Origin: Sneathiella sp. | GTDB taxonomy: Bacteria; Pseudomonadota; Alphaproteobacteria; Sneathiellales; Sneathiellaceae | Length of the DNA: 64,000 nt | Assembly (NCBI GenBank): GCA_002706985.1 | Contig: PAKP01000053.1 | Span: forward strand, 1-64,000 | Direction: 5' to 3' | Shown: positions 45,760 to 54,691 of the stretch, piece by piece | Layout of the letters: every line of letters starts with the position of its first letter | How positions within the stretch are numbered: the stretch's first letter is position 1 | Position numbers and translations under genes: made by a program | The notes under the pieces: generated by a model | What the model saw: only the letters and a program-made list of their open reading frames with translations | Told to the model about the DNA's origin: nothing | Databases searched by the model: none

Positions 45760-45789
45760 ATTGACAGGGCACGGTCTCCTGTCAATACT
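45760..45789 (+). promoter_or_regulatory. Candidate argD promoter inside a 9-bp inverted repeat
   Basis: ATTGACAGG (45760-45768) and CCTGTCAAT (45778-45786) are exact reverse complements around nine bases. The repeat contains TTGACA, and AATACT follows 17 bases on (45784-45789), 60 bases before argD. No T-tract follows, so a terminator is less likely. Confidence 0.45.
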
Positions 45790-45848
45790 TCCGCGCTTTC
45801 TGGCAGCGAAAATTAGCCGGTTACCCTTTAGTTTCGTGGAGAAAGCAT

Positions 45849-47024
45849 ATGATTCCCGCATTATTGTCAAACTATGCTCCTGCCGATCTTTCCTTTGAAA
45901 AGGGGGAAGGTCCGTATCTCTATGGGAATGATGGTCGACGATACCTCGATTTTGCGGCGGGCATCGCGGTCAGCGGGCTCGGGCACGCCCATCCGAAACT
46001 TGTGGCGGCATTGACGGACCAGGCCCAGAAAGTGTGGCATGTGTCCAACCTTTTCCGTATTCCGGGACAGGAGGAACTTGCCCGCAAGCTGGTCGATGCG
46101 ACTTTTGCGGACGCCGCGTACTTCTGTAACTCCGGCGCGGAGGCCAATGAGTGCGGCATCAAGATGGTTCGGAAGTATTTCAGCACCAACGGTCATCCCG
46201 AAAAATATAGGATCATCGCTTTTGAAAACTCTTTTCATGGCCGGACCTTGGCAACAATTGCCGCAGCCGGGCAGGACAAGCTGCTGGCCGGCTTCGGGCC
46301 GGTCGTGGACGGATTTGACCATGTTCCCGTCCACGATATCGAGGCAGTGAAGGCAGCGATTACGGATGAAACGGCGGCCATTCTGATTGAACCGGTTCTG
46401 GGAGAGGGCGGCATTCAGGTTGTTGAGCCCGAGTTCCTGCGCGCACTTCGAAAATTATGCGATGAGCATGATCTTCTCTTGATGCTGGATGAAATCCAGA
46501 CTGGCATGGGGCGCACAGGCAAGCTCTTCGCTTATGAACATGCGGGCATCAAACCTGATATCCTGACCTCCGCGAAGGCGCTCGGTGGTGGGTTCCCGGT
46601 TGGTGCCTGTCTCGCTGTGGAGAAAGTCGCAAAGGCCATGACCGTCGGGAGCCATGGCTCCACCTATGGCGGCAATCCGCTCGCTATGGCGGTTGCCGGT
46701 GCCGTTGTCGATGTGATGAGCGAAGAAGGCTTCATGGATCATGTCGTCGAAATGGGGAATCACCTGAAACAGGGGATTGTCGGTGTGATCGATCGCCATC
46801 CGGATATCCTTGAGGAAATTCGGGGTGTTGGGTTGCATCTCGGACTGAAATGCAAGGTGGAGAACACGCTGGTGAGTAATAAATTGCTGGAACTTGGTGT
46901 GTTGACGGCGAAAGGCGGGGACAATGTTGTCCGCCTTCTGCCACCACTGATTATTGAAGATGCCCAGGTGTCAGAGTTTATCAATCTGCTGGATGAAGCC
47001 TGCACGGAGCTTGAAAATGGCTAA
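45849..47024 (+). CDS. argD: Acetylornithine aminotransferase
   Basis: PLP enzyme of arginine synthesis (391 aa), possibly also acting in lysine synthesis as in other ArgD. The N-terminal [47 protein letters not shown] and [12 protein letters not shown] motifs are classic; the PLP Lys is in [14 protein letters not shown]. The start has a GGAG site. Its stop overlaps argF by eight bases (ATGGCTAA). Confidence 0.95.
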   Translation: MIPALLSNYAPADLSFEKGEGPYLYGNDGRRYLDFAAGIAVSGLGHAHPKLVAALTDQAQKVWHVSNLFRIPGQEELARKLVDATFADAAYFCNSGAEANECGIKMVRKYFSTNGHPEKYRIIAFENSFHGRTLATIAAAGQDKLLAGFGPVVDGFDHVPVHDIEAVKAAITDETAAILIEPVLGEGGIQVVEPEFLRALRKLCDEHDLLLMLDEIQTGMGRTGKLFAYEHAGIKPDILTSAKALGGGFPVGACLAVEKVAKAMTVGSHGSTYGGNPLAMAVAGAVVDVMSEEGFMDHVVEMGNHLKQGIVGVIDRHPDILEEIRGVGLHLGLKCKVENTLVSNKLLELGVLTAKGGDNVVRLLPPLIIEDAQVSEFINLLDEACTELENG

Positions 47025-47946
47025 CCCACTTCATTTTCTTGACCTGAATGCACTCTCGAAAGCCGATGTGCGCGCTATTATCGATGATGGTATCGCGTTG
47101 AAGCGCGCGCGTGCGGGTTTACCGAAAGGCACGATGGATAAGGAGGCGCCGCTCAAGGGCCTTACCCTCGCCGCGATATTCGAGTTTCCATCAACCCGGA
47201 CGCGTGTTTCCTTTGACATGGCGATGCGCCAGCTCGGAGGGCATACGATTGTTCTAAACAGCAATGACATGCAGCTGGGGCGTGGAGAGACGATTGCGGA
47301 TACGGCGCGGGTTCTCTCGCGCTATGTGGATGCGATCATGATCCGCACAGATGAGCATGCGAAGCTGCTCGAACTGGCCGAGTATGCGACGGTGCCGGTC
47401 ATAAACGGCCTCACGAATGACAGCCATCCATGTCAGCTAATGGCAGATGTCATGACGTTTGAAGAGCATCGCGGCCCGATCAAGGACAAGATTGTTGCCT
47501 GGTGCGGGGACGGAAATAACATGGTAACCTCCTGGATCCATGCGGCGGGAGTGTTCGATTTTGAATTTCGGATTGCCTGTCCGGAAGAGCTGGCGCCGGA
47601 TCAAAGGGCGCTTGACTGGGCGAAAGAGGTGGGAGCAACAGTATATGTTACCCGGGACGCGGCTGAGGCGGCATCCGGCGCCCATTGTATCGTCGCGGAC
47701 ACATGGGTTTCCATGGGCGATGATGTTGCCAACCGTCATAATCTGCTGGCGCCTTATCAGGTGGATGAAGCCCTGATGGCGCGTGCGGCGAATGATGCGG
47801 TTTTCATGCACTGCCTGCCGGCGCATCGCGGAGAAGAGGCGACGGCCGCTGTCATGGATGGGCCGCAATCGGTTATTTTTGATGAGGCGGAAAACCGTCT
47901 TCATGCGCAAAAAGCCGTCCTTCGCTGGTGTCTTGGCGCGAATTGA
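47017..47946 (+). CDS. argF: Ornithine carbamoyltransferase
   Basis: Makes citrulline from ornithine and carbamoyl phosphate (309 aa). Carbamoyl-phosphate loop [16 protein letters not shown], the HPCQ motif, [10 protein letters not shown], and the ornithine loop [11 protein letters not shown] are intact. I start at the ATG at 47017, because earlier codons lie inside argD. hslO follows after 28 bases. Confidence 0.95.
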   Translation: MANPLHFLDLNALSKADVRAIIDDGIALKRARAGLPKGTMDKEAPLKGLTLAAIFEFPSTRTRVSFDMAMRQLGGHTIVLNSNDMQLGRGETIADTARVLSRYVDAIMIRTDEHAKLLELAEYATVPVINGLTNDSHPCQLMADVMTFEEHRGPIKDKIVAWCGDGNNMVTSWIHAAGVFDFEFRIACPEELAPDQRALDWAKEVGATVYVTRDAAEAASGAHCIVADTWVSMGDDVANRHNLLAPYQVDEALMARAANDAVFMHCLPAHRGEEATAAVMDGPQSVIFDEAENRLHAQKAVLRWCLGAN

Positions 47947-47974
47947 TATTTCACCTGAACGAGAGAGAGACCGT

Positions 47975-48880
47975 ATGACCGACGCAGGTCAGAGAATAAT
48001 AACTGATAACCTTATCCAGCCCTTTCAGATGGCGAAAGCCGGGGTGAGAGGACGCGTCGTTCGGATGGGAAGTGTTGTTGACTCTATTCTCAACCGGCAT
48101 GGATATCCGGAGGCGGTCGCCCGGTTTCTCGGGGAAGGCCTCGTGCTGGCGGCGATGGTGGGCAGCGCTCTCAAGTTTGATGGTATCTTTACGGTGCAGA
48201 CCAAAGGGGACGGTGCGATTAGCATGATTGCCGCGGATATGACGACTCCCGGTAACATGCGGGGCTATGCGTCATTCGATCGGGAAAAGCTGGATGAGCA
48301 CCCTGCGGATGCTGTTTCGCTAAACGTCAAGGATTACTTCGGTAAAGGGTATGCCGCCTTCACCATTGACGCCGGTGAAGAGCATAAAAGATACCAGGGG
48401 ATCGTTGATCTTGAGGGGGACAGCCTCGCCGCCTGCATGGAGAACTATTTCGACAAGTCGGAACAGATTGATACATTGCTGCGGGTCGCCGTTGACAAGA
48501 GCGATGGAAAGTGGCGCGCAGGTGGTTTGATGATCCAGCGGCTGCCGGATGAGAATGCAACTGAATTCAATCAGGATCAGGAAGAAGAGAACTGGCGCAA
48601 TGCCCAGGCTCTTGCCGGTACAATAACGTCTGAGGAGCTGACCAGCCCGATCCTCAAGTCTGCCGAGTTGTTGTACAAGCTGTTTCACGAAGACGGCGTC
48701 TGGCTTTATGATCCGCAGGAGCTTCAGGATCAGTGCAGCTGTAGCGAGGAGCGAGTCCTGAACACCTTGAAAACCTTCGCCGGATCGGATGTGGAAGATA
48801 TGGCAGAGGGCGGTGTCATTTCGGTGGATTGCCAGTTCTGTTCCAGCAAATATGAAATCCGGGTTGAGGATATAGTCTGA
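47975..48880 (+). CDS. hslO: Redox-regulated chaperone Hsp33
   Basis: ATP-independent holdase activated by oxidation and unfolding (301 aa). The C-terminal zinc switch is present as CSC and CQFC, spaced about 30 residues apart. N-terminal core: GRVVRMGSVVDSIL, LVLAAMVGSALKF, QTKGDGAISMIAADM and GNMRGYA. The ATG at 47975 has a GAGAGAGAG site. Translation upstream in this frame is inside argF. Confidence 0.95.
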   Translation: MTDAGQRIITDNLIQPFQMAKAGVRGRVVRMGSVVDSILNRHGYPEAVARFLGEGLVLAAMVGSALKFDGIFTVQTKGDGAISMIAADMTTPGNMRGYASFDREKLDEHPADAVSLNVKDYFGKGYAAFTIDAGEEHKRYQGIVDLEGDSLAACMENYFDKSEQIDTLLRVAVDKSDGKWRAGGLMIQRLPDENATEFNQDQEEENWRNAQALAGTITSEELTSPILKSAELLYKLFHEDGVWLYDPQELQDQCSCSEERVLNTLKTFAGSDVEDMAEGGVISVDCQFCSSKYEIRVEDIV

Positions 48881-48977
48881 CAACCCGTAGAAAGTATCCC
48901 TTAAACACAGGGTTGAACTTCATCCACCGACCGTAATAGAGTATATCCGGTTCAATTCTTTTCAAGGTGAGAGTAAA

Positions 48978-49571
48978 ATGGCTGGCCTTCGCCGTCTTCT
49001 GACAATAGCTACCCTCCTGCTGCCAACCCTTCTCTTCGGTTGTGCCGCCCCGCCGCCAAATCCGGTCTATCCGGAGATTACTTTTCAACATCTCAACCCG
49101 CTGTATCTTAATGTGGGCGAAATAAAGATCGTGGATGAGTTTACGCCGCCTCTCAAACCGCCGCATGTCGAACATGAGCTTCCTGTTTCCATTGACCAGA
49201 CAGTACGGAACTGGGTGCGGGATCGCTTGCGGACCACTGGAAACAGCGGTGCGGTGGCGACCGTAACCATCAAGGACGCGAGCGCTGTCGAAAAGGGACT
49301 GGAGAAGGAGACGGGCCTCAAAGGTCTGATCACGAAGGATCAATCCGAGCTGTATGAGTTTCATGTATTGGTGGAGCTCAAGATTATGGAAATATCCGGC
49401 TCCTCTGCCTTCGTCACAGCGGAAGCTACGCGCACGAAATCCGTCGCCGAAGGAATTACGCTGAACCAGCGTGAAAAGACCTACTTTGATCAGGTGGAGG
49501 CCCTGATGCGAGCTTTTGATCCGGAAATGGAAAAGAATATCCGGGCCTTTATGGGCGCATATTTGCGATAA
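48978..49571 (+). CDS. Hypothetical lipoprotein
   Basis: A 197-residue protein with a lipoprotein signal and lipobox LLFGC, Cys22. The mature part has a proline-rich start (APPPNPVYPEI) and a mixed alpha/beta domain. An ELYEFHVLVELKIMEIS strand pair and a charged C-terminal helix follow. No known family is recognised, though similar small lipoproteins are common in alphaproteobacteria. It follows hslO by 97 bases. Confidence 0.7.
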   Translation: MAGLRRLLTIATLLLPTLLFGCAAPPPNPVYPEITFQHLNPLYLNVGEIKIVDEFTPPLKPPHVEHELPVSIDQTVRNWVRDRLRTTGNSGAVATVTIKDASAVEKGLEKETGLKGLITKDQSELYEFHVLVELKIMEISGSSAFVTAEATRTKSVAEGITLNQREKTYFDQVEALMRAFDPEMEKNIRAFMGAYLR

Positions 49572-49663
49572 CGGAAACGGCTCTAAACGCCTTCTCGGGA
49601 TACCTTCGCACTATAAACAGGACATGTTAATAAAGACCAAGTTCAAACGATTGATCCAGTAAA

Positions 49664-50335
49664 ATGAAACAGCCAGGCTCCTCAACTTCGAACAGAATGC
49701 TGGAAACAGCGGGACGATTGTTTGCCGACAGGGCATTTGACTCTGTTTCGACCCGCGAGATAGCGGCGGCAGCTGAGGTTAACCTGTCCGCTATTTCTTA
49801 TCATTTCCATAACAAGGAAGGGCTCTATCGGGCGGTGTTCGAGAAGATCGTCCGCGATCTGAAGCCGGTTCGGGTGAGCCTGGCGCTTATACTTGAAAAC
49901 CAGCTTGCGGCGGCCAGTGATGATCGAAAAGCCTATGCCGAGACTGTCACAGTTTTCGTCTCCCGCCTTGTCGACAGTGCGATTTCGCCCGTTACGCGCT
50001 GGCGTATGCGCCTGATCAAGCGGGAAATAGAGATGCCGACAGATTGCTTCCAGATCATCATGGAAGGGCATATCAACGTCATTCATGACTTGCTCGGCAT
50101 CCTGATCTCTAAAATATCCGGAGAATCACCAACAAGCGAGAATGTTAGGCTCGAAGCCATGTCCATTCTCGCGATCTGCCTGCAATATGCGCTGAATGAA
50201 GAGATGGTGAAGGCGAGAATGGGGTGGTCGGACATTGGCCCCAGTGAAATTGAAGGAATAAAAATCTCTATGGCGGAAATGGTCTTGCGGTCGCTTGATC
50301 TCGGAGACTGTATAGATCGCAGCAGGATAGAGTGA
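49664..50335 (+). CDS. TetR family transcriptional regulator, CerR-like C-terminus
   Basis: A 223-residue repressor. The helix-turn-helix is STREIAAAAEVNLSAISYHFHNKEGLYRAV (about residues 27-56), the standard TetR pattern. The ligand domain (residues 70-210) resembles the CerR/DUF1956 type. It is convergent with trkH; no obvious efflux target is adjacent, so the regulated gene is unknown. Confidence 0.86.
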   Translation: MKQPGSSTSNRMLETAGRLFADRAFDSVSTREIAAAAEVNLSAISYHFHNKEGLYRAVFEKIVRDLKPVRVSLALILENQLAAASDDRKAYAETVTVFVSRLVDSAISPVTRWRMRLIKREIEMPTDCFQIIMEGHINVIHDLLGILISKISGESPTSENVRLEAMSILAICLQYALNEEMVKARMGWSDIGPSEIEGIKISMAEMVLRSLDLGDCIDRSRIE

Positions 50336-50352
50336 TTGTCCGCCGCTGCTGC

Positions 50353-51804
50353 TTAGCGCTGCCAGAACCGCTGTGAGAACAGGACAAGTACTGTAAAGAG
50401 TTCAAGCCGTCCCAAGAGCATTCCGAGTGACATCAGCCATTTCGCCGGATCTGACAGGGACTTGAAGGTGCCTGACGGCCCGACGGTTTCACCAAGACCC
50501 GGGCCGACATTGGTGATTGCGGTCCCCGCACTGGAAATCGCTGTCAGAAAATCCAGTCCGGTCAGGCCAAGTGCGATTGTGAGAAGCGCAAATATAGCAA
50601 GAAACAAAAAGACAAAACTGGTTACCGAGATAATGGTCTCCTCTGGAAGAGGCTGGCCATTATAGTGAGGCTTGAAAATCCCGCTGGGCCGGATCAGCTG
50701 CATGAACTGACATTTTACGGTTTCGACAAGAATCTGGATGCGGAAAACCTTAATACTGCAGGATGCCGATCCCGCACACCCGCCGATAAACATGAAAAAG
50801 AAGAATGCGACGGTCCCGAAACCGCCCCAGCTGCTATAGTCAACGGTCGCATATCCTGTGCCCGTGATAATGGATGTCACGTTAAAGGTGGCATGTCGCA
50901 AGGCTATCCAAAACGGAATATCTTCGTTTAGTATTTGCCAGATTATCATTGTGATGATGCCAAAGAGGACGATTGAGAGGAACCATCTTACCTGGCTGTC
51001 CATCAGGAAACTGCCCGGCTTGCCCTTGACGATATGCAGATACATCAGAAAGGGCAGGGCGCCCATAATCATGAAAATGACCATGATGCTCTCAACAAGC
51101 GGACTTTCGAAATCCCCGGCGGATTGATCCGATGTTGAAAACCCGCCTGTGGATATGGTTGTCATGGCGTGGGTTGCCGCATCAAACAGGCTCATTCCTG
51201 TCATCCACAGGGAAAGCGTGCAGATCAGGCTGAGTATAAGATATATATAACCGATGGCCTTGACGATATCGGCGACCCTTGGCAAGGCCTTCTCCGATGT
51301 TGCTTCCGAGGCTTCCATACGGAAAAGCTGCATTCCGCCAATCCGGAGCAGGGGCATGATGGCAATTGCCATCACAATAATGCCGATCCCGCCAAACCAC
51401 TGCAGCAACGCCCGCCACATGAGGATGCCGGGTGGCGCCGTATCAAGGCCGGTCAATACGGTTGATCCGGTGGTTGTCAGACCGGACATCGCTTCAAAGA
51501 ACGCATCCGTGTAGGGTATATCCATTTCACTGAAGGTGAAAGGGAGAGCCGCCGCCGCCGGCATTAAAATCCAGACGGCCGTTGTCAGAATAAAAGCCTG
51601 TTGACGCCCAAGCTCAAGGCTGCCGCTTCGGTTAGAGAGAAATAATCCGCCCCCGGCAAATACCGAAACAGCGGCGGATACTAGAAAAACCTGCCAGTCA
51701 TTATGTCCAACGAACAGATCCACCAGCGCCGGAATGATCATTGCCAACCCAATAACCACGAGAAGGATACCAAGAATGGCGAGAATCAGGCGATAATTGT
51801 TCAC
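50353..51804 (-). CDS. trkH: Trk potassium uptake protein TrkH
   Basis: Potassium-translocating membrane subunit with four pore-loop repeats. A GTG at 51804 gives 483 residues, the common TrkH length, and leaves a 13-base gap to folE. A TTG at 51840 would instead overlap the end of folE. Pore motifs: MSGLTTTGSTVL, MTTISTGGFSTSDQS, SIITGTGYATVDYSS and SAGTAITNVGPGLG. FFFFMFIGGCAGSASCSIK is a hallmark. No trkA is nearby. Confidence 0.91.
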   Translation of the reverse strand: MNNYRLILAILGILLVVIGLAMIIPALVDLFVGHNDWQVFLVSAAVSVFAGGGLFLSNRSGSLELGRQQAFILTTAVWILMPAAAALPFTFSEMDIPYTDAFFEAMSGLTTTGSTVLTGLDTAPPGILMWRALLQWFGGIGIIVMAIAIMPLLRIGGMQLFRMEASEATSEKALPRVADIVKAIGYIYLILSLICTLSLWMTGMSLFDAATHAMTTISTGGFSTSDQSAGDFESPLVESIMVIFMIMGALPFLMYLHIVKGKPGSFLMDSQVRWFLSIVLFGIITMIIWQILNEDIPFWIALRHATFNVTSIITGTGYATVDYSSWGGFGTVAFFFFMFIGGCAGSASCSIKVFRIQILVETVKCQFMQLIRPSGIFKPHYNGQPLPEETIISVTSFVFLFLAIFALLTIALGLTGLDFLTAISSAGTAITNVGPGLGETVGPSGTFKSLSDPAKWLMSLGMLLGRLELFTVLVLFSQRFWQR

Positions 51805-51817
51805 GGCGCGGCCGTAC

Positions 51818-52456
51818 TCAGCCTTTATCGATGAACGCAAGCAACTCGCGCCGTGTGATATCGGAACGGCGGAAGATGCCCAGCATTGTGCTGGTGACCA
51901 TCGTTACGCCATCTTTGTGCACGCCGCGTGTTGTCATGCATTGATGGGCGCTTTCAATCACAACAGCAACGCCCTTGGGCTGAAGCGTCCGTTCTATGGT
52001 TTCCGCAATTTGCCGGGTTAGCTTTTCCTGTATCTGCAGGCGCTTGGAATAGGCGTCCACAACACGGGCCAGCTTGGATATGCCAACAACCCGATTGCTC
52101 GGCATATAGGCAACATGGGCAACACCGATGATAGGGACCATGTGATGCTCGCAATAGCTTTCAACGCGAATATCTTTCAGAACGACCATCTCGTCATAGC
52201 CGTTCACTTCCTCGAATGTGCGGGAGAGATAGGTATCCGGATCTTCATTGTAGCCGGCAAAAAATTCGAGATAGGACCGCGTTACGCGATCGGGCGTGCC
52301 TTTCAATCCCTCGCGTGTCGGATCATCGCCTGCCCAACGGATCAGCGTTCGGACAGCTTCTTCTGCTTCCTTCTTTGTAGGCTTGTTCTGTACCGATTTA
52401 TCCGGGTGAATTTGCTTGTTCATTACTGGATCATTTCCCAAGGCATCGTCCGCCAT
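51818..52456 (-). CDS. folE: GTP cyclohydrolase I
   Basis: First enzyme of the tetrahydrofolate and pterin route (212 aa), forming 7,8-dihydroneopterin triphosphate. Zinc ligands are in [13 protein letters not shown] and [32 protein letters not shown] is canonical. The ATG at 52456 follows the apaG stop by two bases; a Met at 52423 is an alternative start. Confidence 0.94.
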   Translation of the reverse strand: MADDALGNDPVMNKQIHPDKSVQNKPTKKEAEEAVRTLIRWAGDDPTREGLKGTPDRVTRSYLEFFAGYNEDPDTYLSRTFEEVNGYDEMVVLKDIRVESYCEHHMVPIIGVAHVAYMPSNRVVGISKLARVVDAYSKRLQIQEKLTRQIAETIERTLQPKGVAVVIESAHQCMTTRGVHKDGVTMVTSTMLGIFRRSDITRRELLAFIDKG

Positions 52457-52458
52457 TA

Positions 52459-52866
52459 TCAGTTTATGGACGATATTGAATCCGGACTGTCAAGTGAGAA
52501 GGCCGGAATATCGACCGCGAATGTCTTTCCTTCTTCCGATTCCATATCATAGGTGCCGACCATAATGCCGGACGAGGTGGAAAGGGGCGTTCCGCTGGTA
52601 TATTCATAAATATCGCCGGGCGCAAGAACAGGCTGTTCACCAATGACGCCCTCTCCATCAACCGTTTCTGTGTGCCCGTCGGCATTGGTAATACGCCAGT
52701 GGCGATTTCTGAGGGTTACGGTTCTGCTTCCCTGATTTTCAATTCTGACCTGATAGGCCCAGACATATAATCCGTCAGATGGACGTGATCGCTCAGCCAA
52801 ATAGACGGGCGTCACCGAAACCATGATATTCTCGGTAATTTTGCTATAGGCCGCCGCACCCGTCAT
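52459..52866 (-). CDS. apaG: ApaG domain protein
   Basis: A 135-residue beta-sandwich protein of the ApaG (CorD) family. [34 protein letters not shown] is the signature block, and [23 protein letters not shown] closes it. Linked to divalent-cation resistance and Ap4A in enterobacteria, but its biochemical function is unclear. It is first in an apaG-folE-trkH run. Confidence 0.93.
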   Translation of the reverse strand: MTGAAAYSKITENIMVSVTPVYLAERSRPSDGLYVWAYQVRIENQGSRTVTLRNRHWRITNADGHTETVDGEGVIGEQPVLAPGDIYEYTSGTPLSTSSGIMVGTYDMESEEGKTFAVDIPAFSLDSPDSISSIN

Positions 52867-52998
52867 GATATCCCCCTAGCTTGCGTTTTCAGCTCCATAT
52901 TTGATCTGAATATTGCGTTCCGGGAGCAATTTGTCCAGTAAATCGGATTTTGGGATGTCGGAAGAGAGGAAGAAAAGCTCTCTCTCCCAACCCTTTAA

Positions 52999-54216
52999 TC
53001 AAGCGTTTTGTCGGCTAAGCGCGTAGCCTAAGTCCTCGATAAGATCGTCGACATCTTCCAGCCCGACAGATAGCCTTAACATGCTTTCCGTTATTCCCAG
53101 CTCTTGCTTTGTTGCCTCGTCAACGCTGGAATGGGTTGTCGTCGTCGGATGGGTGATCAGTGATTTTGCATCCCCGAGGTTATTGCTTATATCGACAAGC
53201 GACAGGCGGTTTAGAATGGAGAAGGCATCGTCCTGATTACCAGCCACTTCAAATGCGATGAGGGAGCCGCCGCGCGACATCTGCCGTTTCGCCAGCGCAT
53301 AATGTGGATGCGTGTCGCTGCCTGGATATAAAACGCGCTTGATAGCCGGATGACCGCTCAGGAAGGCGGCAATTTTTTCTGCGTTATCACATTGCTTTTC
53401 GACACGCAGTTCCAGCGTTTCCAACCCTTTTAGCAGGTTCCAGGCATTGAATGGGCTGAGCGCAGGACCGGTGTGCTTGAGATATGGCGCAAGAGTGTCT
53501 TCAACAAATTCTTCCGACCCGAGAACGATACCGCCGAGACAGCGACCCTGACCATCTATATGCTTTGTTGCGGAATAAACGACGATATCCGCCCCCAGTG
53601 CGATCGGATGTTGCAATACGGGTGTCGCGAAAACATTATCCACAACGACCTTTGCACCGACCTTATGGGCTAACTCCGAAATTGCCCCAATATCCATGAT
53701 TTCCAGCGCCGGGTTGGACGGTGTTTCGAAGAATACGCAGGCTGTCTTTTCAGTAATTGCTTTTTTCCATTGATCGATATCTGTGCCATCGATCAGGGTC
53801 ACCTCTATTCCGAATCTCGGGAGAATCGTCTCTATAATATACAGGCAGGATCCAAACAGCGCCTTTGGGGCAACCACATGATCTCCGGCCTTCAGCTGCG
53901 ACATCAGAGCGCCGTTTACGGCGGCCATGCCGCTTGCTGTTGCGCGGGCGGCCTCAGCCCCCTCTTCCAGAAGGATCATGCGTTCTTCAAACATGGAGAG
54001 GGTGGGGTTGGCGTATCGGGAATAGATGTAGCCGTCATTCTCTCCCTTGAAGCGGCCAGCGGCTTGCTCGGCGCTGTCATAAACAAAACCCGAATTCATG
54101 AAAATGGCTTCGGATGTCTCATTAAACTGGGAACGTTTGGTGCCGCCGCGGACCAGCTTTGTCGCTGTCCGGTATTCCGATGCGCGGGTCGGCGCTGTCT
54201 CTTTCTTGTCTGTCAT
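52999..54216 (-). CDS. metZ: O-succinylhomoserine sulfhydrylase MetZ
   Basis: PLP enzyme that adds sulfide to O-succinylhomoserine, giving homocysteine (405 aa from the ATG at 54216). Motifs: YIYSRYANPTLSMFEERM, ATASGMAAVNGAL, VVVDNVFATPVLQHP, the PLP Lys in VYSATKHIDGQGR, and SLGDAKSLITHPTTTTHS-like segments (NNLGDAKSLITHP). The transcript begins with a SAM-II riboswitch and a terminator. It supplies the step after MetX/MetW. Confidence 0.94.
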   Translation of the reverse strand: MTDKKETAPTRASEYRTATKLVRGGTKRSQFNETSEAIFMNSGFVYDSAEQAAGRFKGENDGYIYSRYANPTLSMFEERMILLEEGAEAARATASGMAAVNGALMSQLKAGDHVVAPKALFGSCLYIIETILPRFGIEVTLIDGTDIDQWKKAITEKTACVFFETPSNPALEIMDIGAISELAHKVGAKVVVDNVFATPVLQHPIALGADIVVYSATKHIDGQGRCLGGIVLGSEEFVEDTLAPYLKHTGPALSPFNAWNLLKGLETLELRVEKQCDNAEKIAAFLSGHPAIKRVLYPGSDTHPHYALAKRQMSRGGSLIAFEVAGNQDDAFSILNRLSLVDISNNLGDAKSLITHPTTTTHSSVDEATKQELGITESMLRLSVGLEDVDDLIEDLGYALSRQNA

Positions 54217-54232
54217 CTTACCCTCGAGGCAT

Positions 54233-54258
54233 AAAAAAACCCCGACCATCGATCAGGG
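54233..54258 (-). terminator. Riboswitch terminator of metZ
   Basis: In mRNA sense CCCTGATC pairs with GGTCGGGG around a three-base loop GAT, followed by seven U. Two pairs are G-U. It lies 16 bases before the metZ ATG and just upstream of a GAGGG ribosome site. Confidence 0.8.
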
Positions 54259-54265
54259 TTCATAC

Positions 54266-54360
54266 GAGCCCCGACCTTTTAGCGTTTCTTTTAACGTGGC
54301 CGCAAGCCGGTCGGCACAAATCACCACAGCAAAAAGCATTATCGCCACCGGCTGGGGCTG
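54266..54360 (-). promoter_or_regulatory. SAM-II riboswitch leader of metZ
   Basis: The aptamer reads (mRNA sense) GTGGTGATTTG, then CCGACCGG, CTTGCGGCCACGTTAAAA and ACGCTAAAAGG. The P1 stem is GTGG with CCAC, and GATTTG, CTTGC and GCTAAAA are the conserved SAM-II pseudoknot words. It is a class typical of alphaproteobacterial met genes. A helix AGCCCC (54354-54359) with GGGGCT (54267-54272) may close the element. The octamer GGTCGGGG just after the aptamer (54269-54276) is repeated inside the terminator. Confidence 0.88.
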
Positions 54361-54412
54361 TCAAGAATTTCTGTTGCGGTCTTGGGTTTCTTTCTGTAGG
54401 AACTGAATTTGC

Positions 54413-54486
54413 GCGGGCGTAGCTCAATGGCAGAGCAGAAGCTTCCCAAGCTTACGACGAGGGTTCGATTCCCTTCGCCCGCTCCA
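54413..54486 (+). tRNA. tRNA-Gly(CCC)
   Basis: A 74-base tRNA with acceptor GCGGGCG/CGCCCGC, D-arm AGCTCAATGGCAGAGC, anticodon loop TTCCCAA (CCC), T-loop TTCGATT and an encoded CCA. The outermost anticodon-stem pair (G27-A43) is a mismatch; the other stems are intact. Confidence 0.95.
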
Positions 54487-54517
54487 ATATTTCGTCAGCA
54501 CTGCTTCTTGATATGGT

Positions 54518-54691
54518 TCAGGATAAACCATAGAAAACCACCATTTGCAGGCCGAGGTATATACCGATGGCAATCAGAAAAAGATTTAGGGTGCGATCCG
54601 CGGCCTTACCCATCTCTTTGAGTTTCTTGGCGAATAAAATCCGGGCGATAAACAGGATAACAAACGCGATGGCGAGAAGTTTCAGGATCAT
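54518..54691 (-). CDS. Small two-helix membrane protein, 57 aa
   Basis: A short gene easily missed by size cut-offs. It starts at 54691 with MILKLLAIAFVILFIAR and ends at 54518. Helices lie at about residues 4-20 and 36-54, joined by a basic loop (AKKLKEMGKAADR). Its ATG overlaps the TGA of the GGDEF gene (ATGA), implying coupled translation. It has no recognised family; function is unknown. Confidence 0.72.
   Translation of the reverse strand: MILKLLAIAFVILFIARILFAKKLKEMGKAADRTLNLFLIAIGIYLGLQMVVFYGLS

Noticed and set aside
52870-52998. Possible terminator after metZ
   Set aside because: GAGAG/CTCTC arms are short and no T-tract follows on the minus strand.
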